Shown here: piece after piece, positions 43,737 to 54,500 of the stretch
Layout of the letters: every line of letters starts with the position of its first letter
Position numbering within the stretch: the stretch's first letter is position 1
Assembly (NCBI GenBank): GCA_039545355.1
Contig: BCJJ01000014.1
Location: 933,914 to 997,913 of the forward strand
Direction of reading: 5' to 3'
Source of the DNA: Trichosporon coremiiforme
Lineage: Eukaryota > Basidiomycota > Tremellomycetes > Trichosporonales > Trichosporonaceae
Length of the DNA: 64,000 bases
Made by a program: the position numbers and the translations under genes
The notes under the pieces: generated by a model
The model's database searches: none
What the model saw: only the letters and a program-made list of their open reading frames with translations
What the model was told of the DNA's origin: nothing

Positions 43737-44908
43737 ATGCCATCATACCCCCGCCCGCACGCAATGGTGCAGGCGCTGGCCGAGCGCGCAGAGGACTTCA
43801 TCCTGCAGAGCTACAAGATTCATGATGTGCCGCTGAAATTGAGGCCGGTGAGTTGTACAAGCTGGCGAAGGCGGAATGAAGGGGAGGGGCTACAATATGT
43901 GAGCGGTGAGCGGCGAGCATTTGCCAGCTCGGCCCAGTCCACTGCTCCATCCACTCGCAAGCAATATCTCTCTCTCAGGATCCCTCCCCGATGCTGTGAT
44001 GCGCATATGATCACCAGCTGACATCCCAGGCAATCGTCGTCTCCCTCGGAATCTGGATCCTCATGCTCGGCGTGCTCGGTCTCGCGCCGTTGCCGGAACT
44101 CCCGCTGAACGACAAGGCACTGCACTTCTTTGGCGTAAGCTGAGAAGGTTTCTGACTGAGCTGACAGGCAGATGGGGTTCGCGAGCTTCCTGACGTACTT
44201 CGTGCTCGAGGTTCCGGAGTGAGTCACCAATGCCAGCAGGTTGGTGTGCGCGAAGCGAACGCTCGCTGGCTAGAGCTGGTCTTCGCGGGAGCGTGCAGGA
44301 TATGAATGGAGCTGCTAGCATCAGGAGAAACAGCTGACAACCCAGGGGACCGCACAAGCGTGTATGGTACATCCGCCGCGCGCCTTTGCTCTTGACGCTG
44401 TTCATGGCCTTCTTCGTCGGCGGCGTCATCTCCGAGATCGCCCAGGGCCTGCTTCCGGTGAGTCCACACTGCGGCTGCTGCCCCCTAGATCAATCCGCAG
44501 CTGGGCGGAGAGCGCACAGCTGACGAACAGTACAAGACCTTCCAATGGGGCGACATCGCAGCCAATCTCCTCGGCGCAACGCTGTTCACTTACATCGCGC
44601 ACCTGATGAGCGTCCGCGCGCGTCGCCGCTCCGAGATTCGAGAACTCTACCAGCCCCTCCAGTCCTCCTCGTACCGGGACGCGCAAGGCCGCGTGCACCT
44701 GTTCGACAGGGACGTGGAGGCGGGCGAGATGAGCGACGAGGAAGCGGCCGTCGGCGGGGTAGGAGGGCGGGGAGGGGTGTGGGACGACACCGTGTCCGAG
44801 CACGAGCTCAGGCTGAGCGGGGACACCGCGGCCTTCGCGCTCGGCGACGACGACGAGGAGGAGCCGCCGAGGAAGAAGAGCCCAGCGCTGGGGTTGCAGT
44901 TGGAGTAG
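43737..44908 (+). CDS. VanZ-like domain membrane protein
   Basis: Small integral membrane protein of the VanZ-like family, whose biochemical role in fungi is not established. Five exons: 43737-43847, 44030-44134, 44172-44218 (47 nt), 44346-44457 and 44531-44908; 250 residues. Four hydrophobic segments are predicted: IVVSLGIWILMLGVLGLAP, MGFASFLTYFVLEV, LLLTLFMAFFVGGVISEIAQ and IAANLLGATLFTYIA. The VanZ core is visible as NDKALHFFG (D-K-x-x-H-F), then ISEIAQGLLPYKTFQWGDIAANLLGA (S-x-x-E-x-x-Q ... D-x-x-x-N-x-x-G-A). A cytosolic acidic tail follows, with an 'EEAAVGGVGGRGG' linker. In intron 2 the acceptor after GACAGGCAG was preferred over the nearer GACAG because it gives phase 0. The gene is convergent with SLD3, 80 bases apart. 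Confidence 0.88.
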
Positions 44909-44988
44909 ACAATGCATACAGTAGTGTACAACGGCATGTGGCTTTTGTTGGCCAGGAGCAAGGAGAGCATGAGGGAAGGCAAAGTCGT

Positions 44989-46973
44989 CTAGTGCCGCTT
45001 GAGGGGAGACTCCTCGTCGTCGGTGGGCACCATGAGGCCGGCAAACTCGTCGTCGCTGCCCCTCAGCGGCGAGCCGGAATCATAATAGCTCCGGCGGCTC
45101 GTACTCCGGCTCGGCGTCTCGTCGACAGCGTACCGACCCCGACTCCGACTGGGCGTCTCCTCGACCCACCCTCTCTTCCTCCCCACCGGCGTCTCCACGA
45201 CCCCCGCCACGGGTGTCTCAGCAACAGAGGTAAGAGCGACGCGACGCGGCGTAGGCGTCCCGGCGACCTTGGTGGCGGCGACCGCGTGCAGGCGAGCGCT
45301 CAGCGGCGTTTCAGCGACCCGGTTCAGCATCGGCGTCTCGGCAATCCGGTTACCCATGGGGGTTTCAGCGACCCGGTTCGCGGTCGGCGTCTCGGCCACG
45401 AAAGGGTGGGACTCGTATCGTGACCCAGAGGAGGGTTCTTCGCGTATCGGGGTTGGGTGCGCGAACCCGAACAGACCTTTGCCCCGTGGCTTGGAAGGGG
45501 TGGCGTACACGAGTGTGTCGGGGTCCTTTTCTCTCACCTCTCTCTGGCTCTGGACGCGTCTGTACTCTCTCCCGTTCCCTGCCCTGAGATGTGACTGAGA
45601 TTCAGACTGGGATTGCGACTGAGAGGCGGACGTGGCGGACGTGTCGATCGTGCGTCCCAAAAGTCCCGTGGTAGAGAGCGAGGCCGTGCGCTGAATCTTC
45701 TGAGATGACGTGCGCTTCAGCATGCTGACCTCGCGACCCTTGAAGAGGTCTCGGCCAGAGGGGGCGCGGATAATGCGCCGCCCGCCCTCCTGCGAGGTAG
45801 TCGAGAGCGCACTCTGACTCCGCCGGAAGGAGGGGCGCTTCTCCCTCTCCTCTGCCAGACTCTCCGCCAGGCTCTGGCCAACACTTCGGTCCGTGCTGCT
45901 CCGCCTTGAGTGTCCGCCCATACCATCACGCCAGCCGGTCGTGCCAGTCGAGTCGCGGCCCCGCTTCCGAGAGCTGGAAGACTCGGTCCGGCTCATGGAC
46001 GGCGCCGGGTGGGATTCGACGCTGAGGCGCCGGGTGACTTTCGGCTTGCGCGGTTTCTTAACGGGAACCAGCTCGGGGGGTATGGGTATGCCGAAGACCT
46101 TGTGATGCCAGCTCGCGAGGTATTTGGCCTCGCTGGAGAGGAAGTGGGGGAGGAGGCATTCCTTCCAAAACCGTCTCAGGCGGCTTTGGATCCCGCGCTC
46201 GCCCTCCTCCTTTCCTCCGCTTGTGGGGGGCCCGTCCATGTCTAGCCCTATGTCGAGATCGGCGACGGCGTGCCACACGCCGATCCGGTCCGCGAGCAGC
46301 TCGAGCGCCGTGTCCGTGTCAGTCTGTTTGGCCATGAGATCTGTTTGGCGCTCGGCGCGGCGGCGGAAGAGTAACAGCAGTAGCTGGATCAGGACCCTGT
46401 CGTCAGCTGCCGCCCAGAATCCCGGCTGAAGTACTCACTCGCTCTGCTCGTACTCCTCCACCAGCGTTTTGGACGTCACGAACCGGCTCCCCTCCACTGC
46501 CGTTCGACACTTCGTCCTGAGCTCCACGCCGGCGAGGAGCGTCTGTCCTTCATCTGTATCGACTCCGGCGTCCTCCAGTTCATCCGTGGCGTCTCCGCCC
46601 GCGACGGCGACTTTCAGAGCGGGCAGCAGGCGGGTTCGATACCGCGCCTCGATGCCTTCGAGGCCGAGCGCATACTCCGGCAGCAGGGGGGAGAGGACGC
46701 CGACGTCGATGCGAGCGAGGTCTGATGCTAGGCCGGAAAGCGGAAAGATCGACTCGCCGACGTACAGCGTCTCGAGATATCGGCGGCGCAGAAAGGTGGC
46801 TGGGTCCTCGTTCAGAGACGAGGGACCGCTGATGTTAGCTCAGCTGTTCGAGTCTGTGTAGCTTACGCGACGGGCCATGGCCAGTGAATCTGGGACGGAC
46901 GCTCGGGGAGGGAGACGGGGCAGCTGAGGTCGAACACGACCGGAAGGGGTTGGATGCCCTCCGTCGCTGCCAT
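44989..46973 (-). CDS. SLD3: SLD3/Treslin-like DNA replication initiation regulator
   Basis: Replication-origin firing factor: Sld3 brings Cdc45 to the loaded MCM helicase and, after CDK phosphorylation, binds Dpb11. Exons 46973-46867, 46828-46439 and 46396-44989 join in frame to 634 residues. The Sld3 core is recognised by FLRRRYLETLYVGESIFPLSGLA (family form: 'RYFETLY...PLAYF'), VEEYEQSEVLIQLLLLLFRRR, and QSRLRRFWKECLLPHF. The C-terminal third is disordered and basic. It carries at least eight TP motifs, mostly as repeats of (V/I)(A/V/E/D)ETP followed by three variable residues and Arg, which look like CDK sites. The upstream in-frame-looking ATG at 47035 is in a different frame, so ATG 46973 is used. 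The call is from core motifs; percent identity to yeast Sld3 is expected to be low. Confidence 0.85.
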
Positions 46974-47415
46974 GGTTGATACTGTAGTTCCGCACAAATC
47001 GACCAATGTTGACAACTTTGGCCGTGGCCAGTCATGTCAGACGCGTCGCGTGTGGGGTGTGAGGTCTATGGCTGAAGCAGAGGCAGGCAAGTGGAGCGGG
47101 TTTGAATTCCTCGGACTAACCACGGAAGAATAACACACGTGGTAGAAACCCGGACGGTATGACGTTAAGGCTGCGGGGAAAGCCGAGAGGTGCAGGTGAC
47201 AGTGGCAAGTTCCGTGGACTTGCACGCCGAGAGCGCACTCCCGAGAGTCAACTTAAGAGACACGCTCCCCAACGGGTCTCTGCTCTCTTCGGACTGTCTC
47301 TCATTCGCTCAGACTGCATCTCGGAGCGACTCACAACGGAACAACCACACCCAAGTACTCCGCCAACGACAAGATCTCAGCTCAGAGTTAGGACGGGAAA
47401 GTCCAGTTATCTCGG

Positions 47416-47423
47416 TATATAAA
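47416..47423 (+). promoter_or_regulatory. TATA box of the ALDH7 gene
   Basis: TATATAAA lies 29 bases before the first ATG (47452), inside the 478-base region shared with divergent SLD3. A start site 30 or so bases downstream would fall at or just before that ATG, leaving a very short leader. Confidence 0.6.
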
Positions 47424-47451
47424 CAACACCCAACGAGGAAGACATCCAGCC

Positions 47452-49258
47452 ATGATTCGACTCCTCCCCCGCCCCGCTCTCATTCGCACCAGAATGCCCA
47501 TCGCCATTGGATCCCGCGCCCTCTCCTCCCGCGCATCAGGCGTGCTCTCCGCCCTCGGCCTGTCGACGGACCAGCCGATCCCTGGCGTCTACGACGGCAA
47601 GTGGGGCGGCTCCGGCCCGCTCGTCGAGAGCCACTGCCCCACGACGGGAGAGGTCATCGCGCGTGTCCAGACGGTACGTACACACCCGGTGTAGCTTCTA
47701 GCATCGGTTCGGGCGCAAGCTGACTCTCCAGGCTACGCCCGAGGAGACCCGGATGGCCATCGCGAAGAGCGCCGAGGCCGCGCGCGCAGTCCGCAACATG
47801 CCCGGACCTAAGCGTGGCGAGGTCATTCGCCAGATCCGTGAGGCGCTCAACGACAAGGTCGGCGCACTCGGCGACCTTATCTCGCTCGAGATGGGCAAGA
47901 TCAAGTCCGAGGGAAAGGGCGAGGTCCAGGAGTTTATTGATATCGTGAGTACTCGAGCTGCCGAAACCAGTTGTCAGCCGGGCGAGGCTAGTCAGAACGA
48001 CACCCTTGGCTCAGATAAAAGGGTCCCTCGCTCGCCCCTTTGGAGCTCACTCGCTGACGTTCAGTGTGACCACGCCGTCGGTCTCTCTCGCTCGATCCAG
48101 GGCCGTGTCCTCCCCTCCGAGCGTGCGGACCACGTAATCTACGAGATTCCCAACCCGCTCGGTGTTGTCGGCATTCTGTCCGCGTTCAACTTCCCCGTCG
48201 CCGTGTACGGTTGGAACTTCTCGGTAGCCCTGGCAGCGGGTAACGCGACGATTTGGAAGCCGTCCCCGACCACGCCTCTCTGCGCCATCGCCGTGACGAA
48301 GCTGATCACGCCGGTCCTCGAGGCGAACGGCCTGCCCGGTGCGGCCGCGGCGCTGGTCTGCGGCGACGTCGACGTCGGCAAGACGGTCGTTGGGTCAGAG
48401 GACATTCCCCTCATCTCCTTCACCGGTTCTGAGAAGGTGGGCAAGGAGGTCGGCAAGGCCGTCATGGACCGGTTCGGCAAGACGATCCTCGAGCTCGGAG
48501 GCAACAATGCCGTCATTGTCGACAAGGACGCAGACCTCTCGCTGGCGCTGCAGGGCGTGCTCTTCGCAGCTGTTGGAACGGCCGGCCAGCGCTGCACCTC
48601 CACCCGCCGCCTGCTGCTGCACAAGGACATTGCGAAGGAGTTCCTTTCCAAGCTTCTCCCCATTTACGACTCGCAGAGCTTGCCCACCGGCGACCCGCTT
48701 GACCCCGCCACGCTCATTGGCCCCTTGCACAACGAGGCTGCTGTTCAAAACTACGAGCGCGCGCTCGAGGGCGTCACGTCCCGCGGCGGCGAGATCCTCA
48801 CCAAGTCCTCGGGCCGGTACACGCCCAAGGCCGGCGAGCTCCAGGGCGGATCGTGGGTGTACCCGACGGTAGTCAAGCCGAAACTCGACGACCCCTGTTG
48901 GCGCGAGGAGGTCTTTGCGCCGATCCTCTACGTCGCCGAGTTCGAAACGCTCGAGGACGCAATCAAGCTCAACAATGCTGTGCCGCAGGGTCTCTCGTCT
49001 TCGCTCTTCACTTCTGGACTCAGGGCGATGGGCCAGTGGCTCGGCCCGAACGGAAGCGACTGCGGCATCGTCAATGTCAACGTTGGCACGAGCGGGGCTG
49101 AGATTGGCGCCGCGTTCGGAGGCAACAAGTCTACGGGGTGGGGACGCGAGAGTGGCGGCGATGCTTGGAAGCAGTACGTGCGCTGGAGCGCGGCGACGGT
49201 CAACTATGGCGACAAGCTGCCGCTTGCGCAGGGCGTCTCCTTCGGCCCCTCGTCGTAA
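47452..49258 (+). CDS. Aldehyde dehydrogenase, ALDH7 (antiquitin) family
   Basis: NAD-dependent oxidation of an aldehyde to the acid; ALDH7 enzymes act on alpha-aminoadipic semialdehyde in lysine breakdown and on betaine or lipid aldehydes. Exons 47452-47673, 47732-47944 and 48065-49258; 542 residues. The N-terminus MIRLLPRPALIRTRM is basic and Ser/Arg-rich up to about residue 30, suggesting mitochondrial import. ALDH7-specific blocks: RVLPSERADHVIYEIPNPLGVVGILSAFNFPVAVYGWN; WKPSPTTPL; nucleotide-binding FTGSEKVGKEV; catalytic Glu in LELGGNNAV; catalytic Cys in GTAGQRCTSTRRL. The C-terminus INYGDKLPLAQG-like (VNYGDKLPLAQG) matches the family. The second intron (47945-48064) is exactly 120 nt with no in-frame stop, so unspliced RNA would encode a 40-residue insertion. 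It is convergent with the acyltransferase gene. Confidence 0.94.
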
Positions 49259-49407
49259 GACCCACCTGTTCAACCATCACCAACAATCGCACGAGAGAAG
49301 AGCAGAAGCATTCAAAACTTGGCAGAATATGTGTACAAACTATGCATTTGGATCCGTAACATTATGATTGTCTATGATTCTAGTACATCCCCCACCTCCC
49401 CTCCCAT

Positions 49408-50965
49408 TCACAACGTGACCCCCTTCTCATGCCAGTTGTGTAAGTACCCCCGTCCATACTCCACGCCCCTCAGGACGACCTTGTCCCCCGTCCCGCCGGG
49501 CGGGAAGATCCAGTCCACAATGACGCCCCAGCCAGCATCGGTCCACGCCCCTCCACTCACATTGGCAGTCAAGCCCATGATGATGAGGAACCACACGCGG
49601 CCCCAGAACCCCTGCACTCTGCGCCCTTTCAGGCGGTTATAGGACAGTTCGATGAGACAGCCTAGCCCGTGGATCGCGAAGAAGGTCAGCTGCTTGGCTG
49701 GGTCTGGCGGCGACGTCGAATTCAGGCCCATGCAGGCGTGCATCACGGCCGAGGCGCCGAAGGGCAGGCACACGCGGAAGAGGGAGGGGACGAGGGGCTC
49801 AAAGAGCGACGCGAGGAGGAGGAAGTCGTGTCTGCCGTTAGCTACACTACCCTCCTCTTTACAAGCTATGTCGATGCGGATGGCTCGAGGACAAACTCAC
49901 CTTAACACCTGATGCCACCTCCGACTCCAAAAGTTGAGTAACGAGTCCGCAGCCCCGGGGTTGCTGAAGAGATCGATGGCCCAACCCTCCACGCTCCACA
50001 GCCTTGTCGCGACAAAGAACGTCGCGCAGACGTGGTAGATCGCAGTCAGGAGCTGGACGGCGAGGAACGGGATGAGGAAGCTGCGCGCACAAAACACCAT
50101 GAAGGGTCCCCACCCGTCGTGGGCACGCATAGCTTCGCCAGTCGGCATGAACACGCCCTCATGCCCTAATGCCCCGGCGCCGCCCTGCAGACTCCACACG
50201 TCGTAGGAGCCCGAGGAGACAACGGCGTTGGAGAAGAACCGAATCGTGCTTATAACGAGCGAGGCGACGGCGTACGCGAGCCACGCATCGAAGGCGTGTC
50301 CGATCACTGCGTCAAGTCTCGAAGGCGGGACGAGGCGGTAGAGATGCGAGAGATGGCGTTCCGGCCGCGCGCGACTGGATCGCGACCCGCTCGCCTCGAT
50401 GGGCGTCTCGAGCTGCGCCCCCAGGCCGAACAGGCGCAGATTGATCAACAGGTCGAAAGCGCACAGTACGCGGCGGGGGAAGGAGAACGCCCGCGAGTCC
50501 CGGATCTGGGAACAGTTACCCAGCTCGTAGCACTTCAGAAGCAGGTGAAAGAAGGCCATGGTCAGGACACAGTTCAGCGGCTGCAGGGGTGTTTCTGTTG
50601 TTAGCTCAAGAACACACCCAAAAGCTGCCTGGCACGGCACACAAGATACCCATCGTGTCACTGCAAGCTCGCCACCTCGCACCCGCCGACTCACGAAGAA
50701 ACCGGTAGTTCAGCCAGACATAACTGAACACAGCGGCTATGGCGGCAGCAATCGGCTGGCGGAGTTCTCGGTTCGGTCGCCGCTGCAAAGCCAGGAAGGA
50801 CAGGTACAGCAGCGCCGTGAATGCGCCAAGGATGAGGACGGCACACGTCCGATCAGGCTGAACAGCCTGCCGGAGGATCAGGTCGTGTAGGCCATTCAGT
50901 GGTCCATATGGCCGCTCCGTCGCCCAGCTCAGCGCCCGGTCCAGCGCAGCCTCGAGCGCCGCCAT
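49408..50965 (-). CDS. Wax synthase-domain membrane O-acyltransferase (MBOAT_2 type)
   Basis: Predicted multi-pass membrane enzyme transferring an acyl group from acyl-CoA to an alcohol (long-chain alcohol, sterol or secondary metabolite); the substrate cannot be told from sequence. Exons 50965-50695, 50594-49901 and 49831-49408; 462 residues. Hydrophobic segments include TCAVLILGAFTALLYLSFLA, PIAAAIAAVFSYVWLNY, AYAVASLVISTIRFF and LIPFLAVQLLTAIYHVCATFF. The wax-synthase signature LLNFWSRRWHQ(V)LR lies at the end of exon 2, and the likely active-site His is in GASAVMHACMG in exon 3. Later helices AKQLTFFAIHGLGCLIEL and VWFLIIMGLTAN complete the domain. ATG 50965 was chosen, but an in-frame open stretch extends upstream to 51190; that part is Arg/Pro-rich with a hydrophobic start and could be leader or extra N-terminus. 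Confidence 0.85.
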
Positions 50966-51578
50966 GCCGTCACCCTTTCTTTGTCGTCGCGGCTTCGCCT
51001 TTGTGGAGGGTTTGGCGGGCTCGGCTCGAGGACGGCGTTGGTGTCGGCGTCGGCGAGGAAGCGGCGGCGAAGGAGGCGAAGAAGCGGAGAGACGAAGAGG
51101 GGAGGCGGAAATGGAGGTGAGGAGGAAGCCGATAACAAGAAGTTGGGGCAGGAGGGATGCTTCTTGGCACGATCGAAGGTGGAGGTACAAGCCAGAGCGG
51201 ACGCGTTATCGCCGCCGCGTCGAAGAAAGCCGAGCGAGAGCGATATTCGGATCTTTCGTGGAGATAGCCCCTTCGTAAACATAGTCTCCCACGGTGGGGT
51301 CTGAGACCTGTAGCTTCCTTCAGAGGCAGACCAGAGACGCAAGCGACGGATGCGAGGCGGGAGTACCAGTAGGAATAAGCGCGCTGCATTATTCTACTAT
51401 GTTTACTACACGCTGTACGACAGACAAAGACCAAAATGAGGCTATGCATAAAGAGAGAGACAGTTCTACTCCTTCTCTCCCTTGGACACTTCCGACACCT
51501 CCCTCCCCTGCTTCCCCTCCTCCTCCTCGTACCACTTCCTCCCCTCCGCCCTCCACCTCTGCCCTCAGGAGCCAGACT
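50966..51578. other. Intergenic region between two minus-strand genes
   Basis: About 600 bases. Contains the acyltransferase promoter/leader and the 3' UTR of the ABC transporter. The 51470-51560 part is strongly C/T-rich on the plus strand. No additional gene is seen. Confidence 0.5.
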
Positions 51579-54500
51579 CTACCTGTAGCTCCAAACCCGA
51601 GCGCCAATGCTGGCGTACGCAGCGACACGCCACGCCACAGCGAGCGCGATACAGATTCCCGTGAACCTTGCGGTCCGCAGATCGCCCCAGTCAAACAAGG
51701 CCAGCAGCGCCTCGCCCGTGGGCGCGATGCACTTGCCGTCCAGAATGTCCTGCGGGGAACAGTCGAACTTGAGCCCGACGCACTCGTTGATGATCTCGAT
51801 CTTGGTAGCTGGCTTCATGGGCGTGAACCACGATATGGCGGCTAGCCACTTGGGCACGTTGAGCGAGACGACGCCCGAGATTTGCGACAGGAAAGAGACG
51901 AATGTCGACAGGATTGTCACGGTCAGGCCCTCGCTGTTCACCCAGCTCGCGACGATGATGGACAGCGACTCGCCTAGATTCACCAGCGCCCAGATACACG
52001 CAAAGTACTCGAAGTAGATACGCACGCTGGTCTGCATGCCAACAGCGACGTTCATCTGTAATTTCGTCAGCACTCATCCCCTCCTGTGTCAACTTACAAT
52101 AGCGGCATAGCCGAGACAAGCAAACACCTCGGTCGGCACCTCGACGAGCGTGTACATGGCAATGAAAGTGGCGGGGGAGTACCGCGCCGAGCTCCTGTAC
52201 TCGTGCAGGTACAAGTTGCGTTCGGCGGGATACACGCTCATGCTCGTCAGCAATCCAACGAAAACAAGCGCGGCCGTGCTCTGAATCGTGATTCCAATGC
52301 GGTCCTGCGCGCCCTCGGGCCCATGCGTCAAGCGCTGGTAGAACAAGATGAACAGGGCCGCGACGAAGGGGGCCTGCAATAAGCGGGACAGAAAGACGTC
52401 TGGCTGCCGGATCAGATTCTTGAAGTGTCGCGACAAAGTCACGTGCAGCGCGATGTGCATTGGCGTTGTGCTTGAGCCGGATTTCACCTCGCCCTGCGCC
52501 TCGGCGGGCTCAGAGCCGATTTCCTTGTTGTTGTGCCCCGAGGAGCGCCAGGAGCATATTAGACGGCGCACGCGCGCACTGCTCGCGTCGTGCGTTTCGG
52601 GACGGGGGTCGACGGATACGAGGTCGAGGAGGTGGTCGGCTGGGTTGAAGAATTCGGACGGCATCGGCCACCCGATTGATGTGAAGTAGGGCACGGCGTC
52701 GGCGCGTTTCCCGCTGTAGGCTACCACGCCGCCCTTCGCTAGAAGCGTCACGTTGTCGGCCAGCTTCCAGATGTCGGAGCGGGGCTGGTGAATCGTCGCG
52801 ATGACGGTGCGCCCGGTCGAGGCAATGTCCTTCAGCACCTGCATCACGGAGAGAGCGATGGATGAGTCGAGACCGGATGTGGGCTCATCGACCAGCAGCA
52901 CGGCAGGGTCGTTGATCATCTGCACGGCGAGCGAGAGACGTCTCTTCTCACCACCACTGATACCCTTAACCAGCGCGCCGCCGACGGGCAAGTCGGCACA
53001 GTCCTTCAGCCCCAGCATACGGAGCACGGTCTCGGCCCTCGCAATCTTCTGCTTCCTCGGCATATCGGCCGGTAATCTCAGAATGGCAGCGTACCTCAGC
53101 GTCTCGCGTACAGTGAGCGAGGGGAGGTGCCAGTCGTCCTCCTGCTCCACGAACGCGACATTGCTCTGCGTCAGGTGATTCACCGCAGCTCCAGCAAAGA
53201 GGATGTCGCCCTGTCTGTAGAACCCCGCCATGGCTCCCGCCTTCAACTTCCTGGATGCCAGGAGTTGGAGGAGGGTCGACTTGCCCGCCCCACTGGGGCC
53301 GAGGATGGCACTGACCTGGCCCGCGGGGAAGACGGCCGACACATCGTCGAGAATCACCTTGCTCGCCGGCTTGGCGGGTTTCCGCCTGCCCCACGAGAGA
53401 CTCAGGTTGCGCACCTCGACATCAATCCTGGAGCGCTGGATGTGGCTCTGGTTCACCTCTGCGGTCTTGCCGCGGTCGTGGCTGTCAATCTCGCGTGCAT
53501 GCCGCACCCCGCCCGCACTGTACACGGACAGGATGACGCAGGACAGCGCGTACTCGAAGATGGCGAACGCGGCCAGTCCGCCAAACCACGCGCCAATGTT
53601 GATGTTCAGGTCGAAATTGAAGCCGCGCAGGACGTTGTTCCCGTAACATTGCTCGAGGTTTGCCCCGCCGCCTGTCGGCCAGCTCGCACACTCGAACGTG
53701 CGGTCTTTGAACACGGTCGTGGCCACGATGCGGAAGGAGTAGAAGTAGGGAGACAGCCAACGGATCCACTCGGCGTAGTTTGGCGGGTTCACGATCATGA
53801 ATCCCGCGGACAGGATTTGGAAGATGTTGATTGCATTGCCGATGAGGGACGCTTGGGCGAAGGATCGCGTCACCGCCGAGGAGAACAAGGCTAAACCCTG
53901 CGTCGTGCACTGCACCAGGATGGTCGAAGCAATGATGGTGAAGAGACGCGCGGCAATGTCGTCCATCCTGAACTGCGCGATGAAGTAGACCAAGATGATG
54001 TACACTGTCGGCCCAAAGATGGCCGGCAGCAAGAAGCTGATCCAGTCCGAGAGCACATATGGCACGACTGAGTACAGGTTGTCCTCGCGCTCGCGGTCGA
54101 AGATGACGAGGTCCTTGCAGAACTTGTAGATCCAGAACACCTGCTGCAGGTAGAACACACTGGGCACGAGCTGGAAGCTCACGTTCTTCAACGACTGGAT
54201 GCCCGTCGGCGTTTCGGGGAGGTTGACGTACGTCACGCCCACGATGACACCTAAGATGATGCCCTGGAGCGCGAGGCCGATCAACTGCGGTACATTGCGG
54301 TACACGTTTCTGTGTGCTCGGGCAGTCAGGACGCGGGTCTGACCCCAGAATCCGGGCCGTTTCTGGTCCACGACATTGGACGAAACACGCGTCAGCTCGG
54401 CGTGCGTCGCGGGGTCGCGGCCGGGTGGGGGGCCCTTGGGTGCCAAGGCCGAGGCGCGTTTCGAAGCCCGCTTGTGCATCTTCTCCTCGATCTTGTCGAG

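Noticed and set aside
47990..48064. Coding continuation through ALDH7 intron 2
   Set aside because: Although stop-free, the 120 nt has a consensus GTGAGT donor and a CTGAC-x-CAG acceptor, and splicing restores the expected ALDH7 alignment.
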